64,000 nucleotides of DNA, from the NCBI GenBank assembly GCA_034509755.1, contig CM067546.1, forward strand, positions 28,697,876 through 28,761,875, read 5' to 3'. The notes under the pieces are model-generated. The model worked only from the letters and a program-made list of their open reading frames with translations. It was not told where the DNA came from and ran no database searches. Shown piece by piece: positions 1 to 11,511 of the stretch; position 1 is the first letter of the stretch, and each line of letters opens with the position of its first letter. Position numbers and translations under genes: made by a program. The DNA is from Anisodus tanguticus (lineage: Eukaryota; Streptophyta; Magnoliopsida; Solanales; Solanaceae).

Positions 1-324
1 TGAGATGAAAAAAAATATAAGATGTAGTTGATAAAGATGTAAATTAAGTATCTCTTTCACAATTGATTACTACATTTTTTTTAGGTGTTCAAAAAGAAAT
101 TAACAATAATTTACTAGCCATCCTAAGGAAGACGTATATTGATCGAGTTTCTGCGCTCTTCCCACAGTATACTTTCATTTGGAAACAACTTTGTGATATT
201 TATGCAGCGATAAAAAGAGGTTACAATTTCTTAAAGACAAGAAAAAACTTTAAGACATGAAGCATTTATAACTATAATCCACATTACTCATATTCACATT
301 TAAATTATGTCGTTGAAATATATA

Positions 325-665
325 TATTAAGAGTCTCACACCGGATATGGAATGAGAACATGGACTCTTTATACGGACTTGGACAATCCTCACCATACAA
401 GCTAATTTTGGGATTGCGTTAGACCCAAGATTCATTCTTTACATGGTATTAGAGCCTGACTCATTCCAATTATTTGTTCACCGATGTTAGACCCCAAAAT
501 TATATTATTCACGCTCCAGTTAACAAGGTTTGAGTGTTTAGGGGAGTGTTAAGAGTCCCACATCGGATATGAAATGGGAACATGAACTCCTTATATAGAC
601 TTGGACAATCCTCACCATAAAAGCTAGCTTTTGGGGTTGAGTTAAGCTCAAGATCCATTCTTTAA
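325..665 (+). mobile_element. TRIM (terminal-repeat retrotransposon in miniature)
   Basis: Two direct copies of a sequence of about 119 bp, beginning t(g/a)ttaagagtc and containing the ccggatatg block, lie at 325-443 and 547-665. About 100 bp of non-coding DNA separates them. The first copy is followed directly by tggtattagagcc (444-456), a good initiator-tRNA-Met primer-binding site. The second is preceded by the purine run aggggag, a polypurine tract. That is the layout of a complete non-coding TRIM element. It must rely on enzymes supplied by other elements. Both flanks are (at)n-rich, so a duplicated atata target site is plausible but not provable. The first LTR has lost its TG start (now ta). 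A related solo LTR lies at 49342-49460. Confidence 0.8.
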
Positions 666-2373
666 GATATATATCTATAACAAAGAAACAAGTAAGCTGA
701 ATATTTTATATAGTAGAAGAATTGTTGTTATTCAAACATTTTTTTATTGGATAGAGCTTTATCTTCAAAACACACACATACACGTGTATATATCTATATT
801 ATATTAAAAGTAATTAAGATAAAGTTAAATTTTTACTAGCTAGGTGAAGGAGTGTTGTACACTGTCACCACAGTCAAAATCATGTATGGTTAATGAATCT
901 TATTTACAATAACAGTGAAGTCTACTACCTTATTTATATAAAATCTCATTGACATTCATTATGGTAATGCCTCTCACCATTTCATTAATATTCTCATTTT
1001 GGTTAACTCTTTATCAAAATATCTTTAATACTCTTTCCATTTTTGATATCTTTTTTATTTCCTCCTCCAATTGTTATGTGTATATACGTATATATAGGTA
1101 GATTTACCTAAAATTATTTTTGTTAGGGAGTACTTTACTCTCCAATGTGATTTTTTTTAGCATTAATATGAAATTAATTGAACCCCAATGTGAATATCGG
1201 ATACCGGATGAAAAGTCAAAAAATAATAAGTAGATTTAGTTCTTTTTCTTTGATGGCCAATCTTTTAATCATCTCACCAATCAAACACTAAAAAATATAT
1301 TTTAGAATAATATTTGTCATGAAAATGACTTTTATCCTACCAAATGCACCAACGGTGGATTCATCATTTTATCTTTATGCACATTTTATTCATTTTGTAT
1401 TATTATTCTTCTACTCGATATTTGAATGTTTATATTTGGACTTGACACTACTCATTTTCTATTTTCCCTCATAAGTTGATTGTTAGGGTATCTTCCTTTT
1501 TTTAGGTTGCTTATTTTTTGTTAAGCTTAAAAATGCCTAATATTTACTCCACGATATTTATATTTGATAAAATGTTTTTGGCTATTTTAATGTTGTCACA
1601 TGGTAGAGAGTTTAAGGAATAAGTTTGGTACTAAGTTTTTTATGCTAATATTCATTAGAAGTTTGTACCGAACTAATCATAATTAAGTTTTTATTTTATT
1701 TTTATAATGTTATACCTCTTACTGTTTAAAAGTTCTATGCCTCCTTTTATCTTTAATGTGATGATAGTTGGACATCAACGAGATATATCTTGATTTTAAA
1801 TAATTTGATAATTTTTTAATAAATTACTTTTGTATGTCTAAAAGAAATTAAATAAGATATTTTTAGCAAAACAATTATCATTTTGATATATCTATTATTT
1901 AAGTTTAGATATTTTAAACTGCAATGTTTGTCACAAAACCGTCAAGTACCTATTTTTTAAATTTAATTGGACTAAAATTCGTGTCACAAATATTGTATAT
2001 GTGTAAGCTATTTTTAACTTTCAACTACTACTTTCAGTTTCTTATATATCGGGTTAATTATATTTTAGTTTTCTTGAGAAGTTATCTCACATAGAATATC
2101 AAAGTAATTAAATTAGGAGTTCGAGATTATTAGTGGCGACGAAAAGAATTTGGGTACAATATTTCGAGTAGTTTAACGGTAAATATTTTTCTTACTTGAA
2201 ATAACACTTGCAAATATATATATATAGGTGAATCATGTGACTTTATAGTGTATGTGATATATACATCAAAATAAAAAAACAGGTTTAAAATTTTTAAAAA
2301 AGAATCTACCTTAAAAAGACAGTTATATCGAGACATATATGAAATTACAACTTAACAATACGCAATATATAAA
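666..2373. other. AT-rich intergenic DNA, no gene recognised
   Basis: Very AT-rich, with only short open frames (68 residues or fewer), none resembling a known family. I see no transposon termini, RNA gene or splice-competent exon series. The last bases (2374-2378, gttgg) are the target-site duplication of element A. Confidence 0.6.
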
Positions 2374-2378
2374 GTTGG

Positions 2379-2607
2379 TGATAGACCGTGGTATACCGTG
2401 TGTATACCCCACGAACATGAAAAGATTTATTTACTATATCATGTTGTAGAATTCTTGTACAAGTGTAATTATGGTATTAGTATTATAGTAGAAAAATGTA
2501 TTAGTCTTGTATTAGGAAAAAATAGATTTATTTTCCATATTTAGATATTGTATATTTATATATATACCTCTTTATTAATGAAAATAATCAATGAATTATT
2601 TCTTTCA
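2379..2607 (+). repeat. 5' LTR of copia element A
   Basis: Starts tgatagaccg and ends ttctttca. The 5' end carries a palindrome, ggtatac-cgtgt-gtatacc (2390-2408), the counterpart of the longer hairpin in element C. It matches the 3' LTR at 7064 with scattered differences. Confidence 0.92.
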
Positions 2608-2763
2608 TGGTATCAACAGTCTAGGGCAAATTTTTCCTTCTCCAAAATCCCTCATTTCGCTGCCCTACTTTCCATTGGCCGTCGGCCAACCTCCTCATCC
2701 CTTCAACTTTTTTTTTTTTTTCTCTCTTCCAAAAATCTCTAATGCTCCTCTTGTTCTTTCCTC

Positions 2764-3768
2764 ATGTCTTCCTCAAAGAACACGTTTCATCCTGCCCTTA
2801 CAGTCTCCAACATCAAGTACCACATCCCTATCGTTCTTGAGATGGAAAATGTCCAATACGCAACGTGGGCAGAATTATTTAAAGTTCACGCACGCTCGCA
2901 TCAAGTCCTTCATCACATCATCCCCTCGGTAACAGGCACGGAGAAGGTGCCTACCGCCAAGGATGACCCTGCGTTATGGACAGCTCTTGATGCTACAGTT
3001 CTCCAATGAATTTATTCCACTATCTCTACGGACCTCTTGCAGAAGATTATTGATCCCGACGCCACGGCGATGGAAACTTGGAATAGGGTGCGTGATATAT
3101 TCCAAGATAACAAAAATTCTTGGGTTGTCACTCTTGAGCATGAATTTTCCAATGTCAACATGGAGAATTTTTCGAATGACTCAGCCTATTCTAAAAGGCT
3201 GAAGGAATTGGCGGATCAACTGAAGAACGTTGGTGCGCCCGTCACCAATGATCGTTTTGTTCTTCAGATGGTTGCAGGCCTATCCGAGTCTTATAATGGC
3301 GTTGGGACGCTTCTTCGTCAAAGTAATCCTTTCCCACCATTCTACCAAGCCCGTTCCATGCTCACATTAGAAGAGGCCGACTTGGCTAAAAAAGCGGCTG
3401 CCGGAGCTAATTCCGTCATGATGATGGCCACATCCGATAACCCTTACTCGTTCTCTGATAATTCTAGCCAAAACCGTAACAACGATGGTAGCAAAAAGGG
3501 TCAAAAATGGAAAAATGATGGCAAAAACTGCGGCGGCCGCGACAGTGGTGGCAGTGGGCCGGCTGGGTTGCAGCACTGGTCGCAGCATTGGGCTAATGCA
3601 CAATGGTCGTGGGGGTTCCTGGGCCAGTGGCCGGACTCAGCTTTTCCTTATTTTCCAGGTTTTCCAGGGAATTCGGCTAGTAGCCAGCAGAGGCCCAATT
3701 CACAGTTCCAGTTTTCCCAGCCCAGACAGTCGGTTGGGCCTTGGCAGTCGGCTGGGCCTTGGCAGTAG
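2764..3768 (+). pseudogene. gag: gag of copia element A (nucleocapsid polyprotein)
   Basis: Starts at the ATG of MSSSKNTFHP, which matches the start in element C (17260). The frame runs through the retrotransposon gag (UBN2-like) core: ENVQYATWAELFK, then about 100 residues later LKELADQLKNVGAPVTND and LTLEEADL, as in plant copia gags. A tgg-to-tga change at 3007-3009 stops the frame (LQ*IYSTIS, where element C is also broken). A cag-to-tag change at 3766-3768 ends it before protease. The tail is rich in Gly, Asn, Gln and Trp, with a small duplication SVGPWQSAGPWQ. I see no CCHC zinc knuckle, which is normal for some members of this lineage. It is not functional as one protein. Confidence 0.85.
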
Positions 3769-3850
3769 GTTGGCCTGCTTGAGCATCGGCCTCAACAGGC
3801 CTTTGCTGCTGCGACCCAGTTTCTGGTCCGACACCTACATATATTGAGGT

Positions 3851-6800
3851 GTGATGCATACACTTGGATTAAATCCCCCGGACGTAAATTGGTACATGTA
3901 CACTGGAGCCACTTCTCATATGACGTCCGCACAAGGTAATCTCGCTTCTTATTTCAATTTGAGCAAAAATCGTGGCATAATTGTTGGTAATGGCAATTCA
4001 ATTCCAATTCGTGGTTATGGTCACACAAATTTATCCCCCTCACATCCACCTCTAGTCCTAAAAATGTCCTTCATGCCCCACACTTAATTAAAAATTTGAT
4101 ATCTATCCGAAAATTCACAACTGATAATTGGGTGTTTGTTAACTTTGACCCTTTTAGATTTTCTGTGAAGGATTTCAACACGGGGATACCTCTAATGAGA
4201 TGTAATAGTCTGGGAGAGCTTTATCCAATCACCACCACCACCATTTCCACGAGTCAAGTCACGCCTTCTACATTTGTTGCTCTTGCTCCTTCTTTGTGAC
4301 ATGCACGTTTGGGTCATCCAGGGTCGTCTATGATTTCTTCTCTTCAATAAAATAATTTTATTGATTGTAAGAGTACATGTAGTACTCATATTTGTCCTTC
4401 ATTTCCTCTAGGGAAAGATGTTAGATTACCATTTGTAGCCTCTACTTCTAGTACGTCGATGCCTTTTGACATTATTCATAGTGATTTATGGACATCTCCA
4501 ATTTTTAATTCTTTGGGACATCGTTATGATTTTTATTTTTGGATGATTATTCTAATTTTTTGTGGACTTTTCCTTTGTCTAAAAAATCTCAAGTTCTTTC
4601 CACATTCTTAAAATTTAGGGCTTTCATCCGTACCCAATTTGAACGGAAAATTAAAAACATTCAATGTGATAATGGTAGGGAATATAATAATGGTCCATCT
4701 CGAGAATTTTGTGACACTCATGGCATATTTTTTCAATTTTCTTGTCCTCATACGTCCTCACAAAATGGGAAGGCCGAAAGAAAATTTTGTACCATTAATA
4801 ATATTGTCCGAACTTTAACAGCCCATGCTTCATTACCTCCATCTCTTTTGGAATCATGCGTTATAAATGACTACCTACCTTCTTAACATACTCCCTAGCA
4901 AAGGTTTAATATATCAATCACCCCTAAAATTCTTTATAATAAGGATCCCTCGTATTCTCATCTTAGGGTGTTTGAGTGTTTGTGTTATCCATTTTTCCCG
5001 CCTACTACAAATTAACAAACTACAAGCCTATTCTACCGCTTGTGTGTTTTTGGGCTATCCGTCTAATCATCGTGGTTACAAATATTTTGATTTATCCGCT
5101 AATAAAATCATAATTAGTCGCCATGTCATTTTTTATGAAATCCAATTTATGTTTGCTAAATTGTATAATTCTGTGTCTAGTTGGTATAATTTTTTGGATG
5201 ATGAACTCTGATCGTATATTATCCAGCATTTATCTGAGCTGTCCCATGACAAAATCAGCCAGCAGGCCCACTACCTACTGGCCCAAATATTACCGTTCCA
5301 GTCTCTGCTTCTCGACCAGCAGGCCCACTGCCTACTGGCCTAGTTTTACCCTCCTCACTGCCTTCTGGCACTGGGCCAACAGGCCCATTACCTGCTGGTC
5401 CAGTTTTACCCGACCCAACACCTACTAAAAATATGTCCCCTTCTATTTCGAGTCAAGGGTCTGTTACTCGTAGCCAACGCGATATTTTTAAACCTAAAAT
5501 ACATTTTAATCTATATTCTAATGTCAACAAATCACCCCTACCACATAATCTTGCGTCTGCCCTTTATGACCCGAATTGAAAAATGGCTATGGATGATAAA
5601 TATAGTGCTCTTATTGAAAATAAGACATGGGAGTTGGTGCCCTGTCCGTCTGGTGTTAATATTATTCGTTCCATGTGGGTTTTTAGTCATAAAGAAAATT
5701 CTGACTATTCTTTTGAGAGGCATAAGACCCGTATTGTAGGTGATGGTAAAACACAATAGCTTAGTGTGGATTGTGGAGAGACGTTTAGTCCGGTGGTCAA
5801 ATCGAAAACCAGTCACACTGTGCTTAGTCTGGCTCTCTCAAAAGCATGGCCTATTCATCAGCTGGATGTGAAAATGCTTTCTTACACTGTGACCTTAAGG
5901 AGACAGTGTACATGCATCAGTCCTTGGGTTTTAGGGATCCCAAGTATCCCTATCATGTCCGTTTGCTGAAAAAGTCCTTATATGAGGTTAAGTAGGCACC
6001 ATGGGCTTGGTATAAGAGGTTTGCATATTATGTGTCTACTATTGAGTTTTCTCACAACAGGTTTGATAATTTTTTGTTCATCTATCATCATGGTACTTCT
6101 CTAGCATATATTATGTTATATGTGGATGATATCATATTGATTGTCTCTTCTGATAATCTGGGCAAGTCTATTATGTCCCTTCTCAATTCAAAATTTGCTA
6201 TGAAAGACTTGGGGCCCTTGAGTTATTTTGTTCGGTATAACTGTCACTCGTCATACATGTGGTCTATTTTTATCATAGAAGAAGTATGTGACTGAGATTA
6301 TTGAGAGAGATGACATGTCATTTTGTAAGTCCTCTTCTACTCTGGTTGATACCAAACCGAAGCTGAGTGTTACTTCTAGCACACCATATGAGGATCCCAC
6401 CCACTATCGTAGTCTTGCAGGGGATCTTCAATATATTACCTTCACGAGACCAGATATTACTTATGCAATACAACAGGTGTGTTTATTTATGCATGATCCG
6501 CGGATTGAGCACATGCATGCGCTCAAACGTATTATATGATACATACATGGCATACTTGATTATGGATTGTATTTATATCCGTCCTCCGTCTCTACTCTCG
6601 TGTCCTATACAGATGTTGATTGGGGTGGCTGTCCAGATACTAGACGTTCGACCTCTGGTTATTGTACATTTCTTGGTCGGCAACACGCCAGGCTACTTTA
6701 TCACGATCCAGTGCGGATGCCGAGTATCAAGGGGTAGCCAATGTGGTGTCTGAGTCATGTTGGCTACGTAATCTTCTGCTAGAGCTTCACTTTTCTATTC

Positions 6801-7066
6801 AGAAAGCTACCTTGGTCTATTGTGATAATGTTAGTGCATTTTATCTCTTTGGGAATCTGGTCCAACATCAACGCACTAAACATATCGGGGTAGATATTCA
6901 CTTTGTTCGCGAAAAGGTATCTCGTGGACAAATACGTGTCTTACATGTCCCTTGAAGGTACAAAATTGCTGACATCTTTACTAAGGGTCTTCCTTTGGTT
7001 CTGTTTGAAGATTTTAGGGACAGTCTCAGCGTACGACAACCATCCGCTATGACTGCGGGGGTGTGA
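3851..7066 (+). pseudogene. pol: pol of copia element A (protease-integrase-RT-RNase H)
   Basis: Fragments in several frames give the copia order. Protease is at about 3880, where the DTGA motif reads YTGA (WYMYTGATSHM), so the catalytic Asp is lost. The GYGHT and RLGHPG-type pre-integrase follow, then integrase (IHSDLWTSP, QCDNGREY) at 4470-4900. A Pro-rich spacer with a repeat of about 36 bp lies at 5250-5420. RT with YVDD is near 6120. RNase H follows (SRSSADAEYQGVANVVSESC, VYCDNVSAFYL) at 6690-6950. There are many frameshifts and stops. The reading frame would terminate at tga 7064-7066, the first three bases of the 3' LTR, as in element C. Confidence 0.85.
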
Positions 7067-7293
7067 TAGACAATGGTATACCGTGTGTATACCACACGAA
7101 CCGGAAAAGATTTATTTACTATACCATGTTGTAGAATTCTTGTACAAGTGTAATTATGATATTAGTATTATAGTAGGAAAATGTATTAGTTTTGTATTAC
7201 GAATAGGTAGATTTAGTTTTTCATATTTAGATATTGTATATTTGTATATATACCTCTTCATTAATGAAAATAATCAAGGGATTATTTCTTTCA
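7064..7293 (+). repeat. 3' LTR of copia element A
   Basis: Starts tgatagacaa directly after the purine tract and ends ttctttca. It is followed by the gttgg duplication. The bases after the duplication (tgatagag) resemble the LTR start by chance. The host sequence then continues to 7422 with no recognised gene. Confidence 0.92.
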
Positions 7294-7422
7294 GTTGGTG
7301 ATAGAGTATTGCTTCCAACAACTCCAATTGGAGATCTTAGAAGTATGCAATCTTGCTAATTGTTGTGCATTAAATTTTAGAAAGTGACTAAGTTATTTAG
7401 ATTATGCTTTACATGTGTTCAA

Positions 7423-9014
7423 TGAAAGTATATTTATGTCCTAGAGACAATCTGCATTAGGACAAATGTATTTTATACACATTCGTAATATTATTAATGG
7501 AGATTAATATTTTGACATTTGTAATTATTGAATTATTATTTGATTGTTTGTAATGTTCATTAATGTGCATCCATTGAGCTTACGTTGTCATTAATAGAGT
7601 GAGATATTTATGATAGAACGTAACTCTTAAAATAGACTCGACTAATGATCATCGAGAATGGGATATCGATGATATGTGATAAGTCGACATGTGGTCTACA
7701 TCACATCCTTAGAGGATGTAGTATGTCTCATCTGCTATGAGTAATGGCTACTCGTGATGGACACATGGATACTTTGAAAGTATTGGTATGCCCTGCTGAT
7801 ATACTGGTTGTTGTACTTGTCTAAAGTATGATCAGCGTGTGGGAGATAGAAGTCCTTAGACTTGAGGTCAATACGCGCCTTGTCTACAAAGTAATGTACT
7901 TTGATCCCGTCCTAAGCTCAAATGTCTTGTAGGTTGAGATATGGCTTGTATTGGGTACATTACAATGGGGATTAAAGGTGGTAGTTGAGCCAAGATTAGA
8001 ATTCATTCCTCGAATGTATATTTGAGAGAACACTCGGATTCTCAGTGATATTAGGTTGACTAAGTCATTGGCCAACGCAATAGACATATTTAGAATATGG
8101 TCTAGTTGTCAACCAATATAGATGAGATACAATAATTAAGCCATTTGGATAGACACTTGACAAATCCTAAGCTTGATCGGGTGTGTCGTGAATGAAAGGA
8201 TTTTATCTTACCACATAAAGGTTAAGTTTACTGGATTCGCGTAAACGTACTTCACATATTGAGTTCGTCTTCCGGCGCTGTCTAGGAGTTCCGCGTAGAA
8301 CTTAATTTGATTAATGTTGATTTGAGAAGGCTTGTAGGGTCACACTATGTCGATTGTCTTTTCGATCTAAGGATGTATTGAGAGAGTAATTAAATGTACG
8401 ATTTGAAATCGAGATATTTAAATGAATAATGATTATTTTAATTAAGTCAAAATTGGTTTTTGGATTTTATTAAGAATGCACGGAAAATAAATCGAGACAG
8501 TGCAGGAGAACGTCGAGCGCCGCGGTGCCCATAGCCTAAGGCCGCAGCGTAGTGCAGGAGCACGTCGAGCGCCACATCGCCTATACCCTAGGGCCACGAC
8601 GCCTTTGCCTCGAATTTTGGGTCAGGCCTAAGGTCAAACCATAATCCGGTTTTGACCTATTTTTCAACTATAAATAGAGGCATTCTCTTCATTATTCATA
8701 CACTAAAATTTCATAATATCATTCTAAGTCTTAGAGACTTAGAATCAAATACTCTCTCGAACCTCTATCTGATTTCCTAGCTTTCCGAAAGAGAAGTACA
8801 TTGAAGCTTGGAGCTTGCAATTGAAAGGGCAACCGCGTGTGCACCTTATAGTAGATAAAGACTCTAGATATTCTAACTTGTAAGTTTATGCTTTATGTTA
8901 CAAGTTTAATTGTTGTATAACCATACCCGAAATATTGTTGGGTTATGTAAGAAACAAAATTTTAAACTTTCGTTGTGCCTTACTTATATGTTTTGAACCC
9001 AACAAAACCCTACA
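7423..9014 (+). repeat. 5' LTR of copia element B
   Basis: 1592 bp, starts tgaaagtata, ends aaccctaca. It includes a GC-rich island (about 8500-8610) made of two diverged units of about 50 bp (gtgcaggagmacgtcgagcgcc) and a TATA box. It pairs with the LTR at 14635, the two differing only at scattered bases. Confidence 0.94.
8669..8676 (+). promoter_or_regulatory. TATA box of element B 5' LTR
   Basis: tataaata sits 338 bp before the gag-side end of the LTR, just after the GC-rich island, in the context caactataaatagagg. The same box is at 15882-15889 in the 3' LTR. It is the expected start of the U3/R boundary region. Confidence 0.65.
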
Positions 9015-10447
9015 GTGGTATCAGAGCCCATGCTGATTCAATGGTTATATAACAAATTGAATAAAATAATAATATGGGTTGTTCGGCTAACTCGAGGAAG
9101 TCATTCCGCATTAACTCAAACTAAGCCAAAAGTGCATTGTTCGGCTCATTGTACGGTGCACAGCTAAGAACGGGTAAGAACGGATGATGGTCGATATGGG
9201 CGTTATTGATAATGGTGGGTGATAATAAAGGACTTGTGATTTTATCCCTAAATTGGATTTAGGGCTCGAACGATTTGAAAATCAATACAGAAACGTTTGT
9301 CAGGACATGAGCGCCGCGACTCTATGGTAGGGCGCCGCGACTCTTGCTAGGGTTTCAAGGTGGCGCCGCAGCTCCATGGTGGAGCGTCGCGACGCTAATG
9401 CTTCGTTGAAAAAACATGGACTCATTGGACAACAGGCGTCGCGGCGCTAATGCATTTTTTCAGAAGTCGAAAGGCTACTGCCTCAGTGGTGTCGCAGCCC
9501 TAATGATTAGCGTCGCGGCCCCACTTGTCAAGAAACAAAAAAAAATCAGAGTTCAGAATGTTTAACCCAAGATTATTATTTTACGGTATATTATTTGATA
9601 AGTATATTGTTTATGTGCTAAATATAAAAATATTTGTCATTTACATTTCTAGAATAGTGTCCGCTATAACTGTCTAGGCAGGCGGCGCCCAGTGTTTGAT
9701 TAAACCATCTTATATCATGCATATTGGGTTGACGGTTCCAACATAAATATGTCTTCAGTTTGTATGATATTAAGATGTCATATTGGATATTGCATAAAAG
9801 AGTTGATCTTGGTTAAAACCCTTAATTAAAATGTTCCCCAAAATTTTAAATACAAGTCTATATTAAAATGTGTCGTCCATTATAATTGTTAGAGTGCAAA
9901 ATCCTTTTCGGCGATACGAGTATTTATGCCAAAGTATTTGCTCTAAGTCTACGAGGACCCAGACTCTTTCATAGATGTGTTTTAATGTAAAGGTAAACGA
10001 TAAACTTTTGTGGGTATTTACACCAAAGTGTTTGCTCACAAAGGCCAAATTTACTTAGATACATAAACGCAGTCGTGTAATGGGGTTGACTTGCTTAGAA
10101 AAATCTTGGCGTCAAAGTGTCGGACTAATCTAAGGACGCATGATTAAATGTAATATTTGATCAACCAAGAGTTGCAAATAAGTTTTGCAATTGGTTTAGA
10201 ACCTACCAAGATATGTTATTGAAGTTATCAGCCAAAGCAAATGCGGAGATAGCATAGGCTTGGATCTTGGCCCATTATGACCTCAATTAATATAGGTCCG
10301 TATTCTACCATGGGGTCGTAGAAGTATGTTAAAATAGTGGGAGATAATTAAAAAAATGCCTTGTTGATTAGCCTAAACGAATGTGTATAATAGGAAATAG
10401 ATTTTGAGTTTGATTTCCGGTCTATCTAATTCTTCAGATTATCAAAG
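9015..10447 (+). other. Untranslated leader of copia element B
   Basis: About 1.4 kb between the primer site and gag with no plausible long frame. At 9305-9525 it holds at least six irregular copies of a GC-rich motif of the form g(c/t)gccgcgactc or gcgtcgcggcgctaat, strikingly richer in GC than its surroundings. Similar motifs occur in the LTRs of D and E. Confidence 0.7.
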
Positions 10448-11454
10448 ATGTCGAGCTTATCATTGAAAATGTTGATTGAGATAAACAAACTTACTGGACC
10501 GAACTACCTTGACTGGCTAAGGAATTTGCGTATAGTACTAAGACAAGAGAAAATAGAATACGTGTTGGACACGGTGTTCCTAACAGTCCCAACGACAGAC
10601 TCTGCTGAATATCCCTCTTTTGATAAAGATGCTTATCAAAACACCTAGATGATGCCACTTCAGCACAATGCGTGATGTTGTCTTCCATGTCTATGGAACT
10701 ACAGAGACAACATGAGAACATGGGGCCCAATGAGATGCTCGAACACTTGAAGAGTCTCTATGACTCACAATCCCAGACCATGGAATATGAGTTACTAATA
10801 GAACTCTTTAAGTGTAAGCTTAATGAAGGGGGACAGGTCTCACAGCACGTGTTGAAGATGATAGGACTGATAGAGAGGCTTGCTTTGATTAGAACGAAGC
10901 TCGAAAAGAATGTCGCTACCACCCTCATCCTGAACTCTCTCCCTCGTTCTTTTGAGAACTTCATACTGAATTTCAATATGAATTGAACGAAGGCGACTTT
11001 GCCGGAGCTGCACAACATGCTCAAGACCTTTGAGTCTTCCACTTCCAAAGGCAAAGGTGTGCTCATGATGAGCTCCTCTAGCCGAACCAAGCCGAAAGGC
11101 AAAGAATGGCAGAAGAAGAAGGGCAAAGCATTCGTTGCGCCCTCAGTTATGAAGCCTAAGGGAGGTGTGAAGAAGAAGGCAAATCCGGCTAAGGATGAAT
11201 GCCTCAACTGCCATAGGAAGGGGTATTGGAAGAAGGACTGCACGGCACCAGGAGGAGGAAGAGCACCATGTGATCCTGCCTTTGGTGGACAAGGTATGTA
11301 TGTCATTGAAATAAATATATCTATAAATAACTCTCATTCCTGGGTATTGGATACCGCTTGTGGCTCACATATTTGTACAAATGTGCAGGGGCTAAATAAT
11401 AGCAGGAAGGTTGGACCAAGGGAGGTAGACCTATGCGTTGGAAACGGAGCATGA
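10448..11454 (+). pseudogene. gag: gag and protease start of copia element B
   Basis: Starts MSSLSLKMLIEINKLTGPNY, a typical copia gag start (DUF4219/UBN2-like: the LTGPNYLDWLRNLR stretch). It is stopped by tag at 10646-10648 (KNT*) and resumes in the same gag (10672-10986). A tga at 10984-10986 follows, and then a further frame from 10999. The zinc knuckle reads CLNCHRKGYWKKDC, in which the conserved His of CX2CX4HX4C is replaced by Tyr. The protease site follows (WVLDTACGSHIC, near 11340), where DT(A/G) is retained. The frame ends at tga 11452-11454, in the protease region. Confidence 0.87.
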
Positions 11455-11511
11455 GTAGATGCTGAGCGCGTAGGGACTTATAGATTAAATTTACCTTCCG
11501 GCTATTGTTTA

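Larger units (their letters stand above)
2379..7293 (+). mobile_element. Copia LTR retrotransposon A (degenerate, complete ends)
   Basis: A Ty1/copia element bounded by LTRs at 2379-2607 and 7064-7293, flanked by 5-bp duplications gttgg (2374-2378 and 7294-7298). The primer-binding site tggtatcaacag (2608-2619) follows the 5' LTR, and a purine tract gcggggg precedes the 3' LTR. Internal order is gag, protease, integrase, reverse transcriptase, RNase H, which is copia order. Short LTRs, and a gag with a Gly/Asn/Gln-rich tail in which I see no CCHC knuckle, suggest the Ale/Retrofit lineage (tentative). The polyprotein is broken by several stops and frameshifts, so the copy is dead. Element C and the solo LTR at 59755 belong to the same family. 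Confidence 0.92.

Noticed and set aside
63..435. Short frames of 61-65 residues at the window start
   Set aside because: No family resemblance, AT-driven composition, and overlap with the TRIM LTR. They look like chance frames.
7299..7422. Possible exon (VGDRVLLPTTPIGDLRS) between elements A and B
   Set aside because: Too short, stops soon after, no recognised family, and no splice context.
10758..11306. 182-residue minus-strand frame opposite gag of element B
   Set aside because: Shadow of gag, with no known domain.
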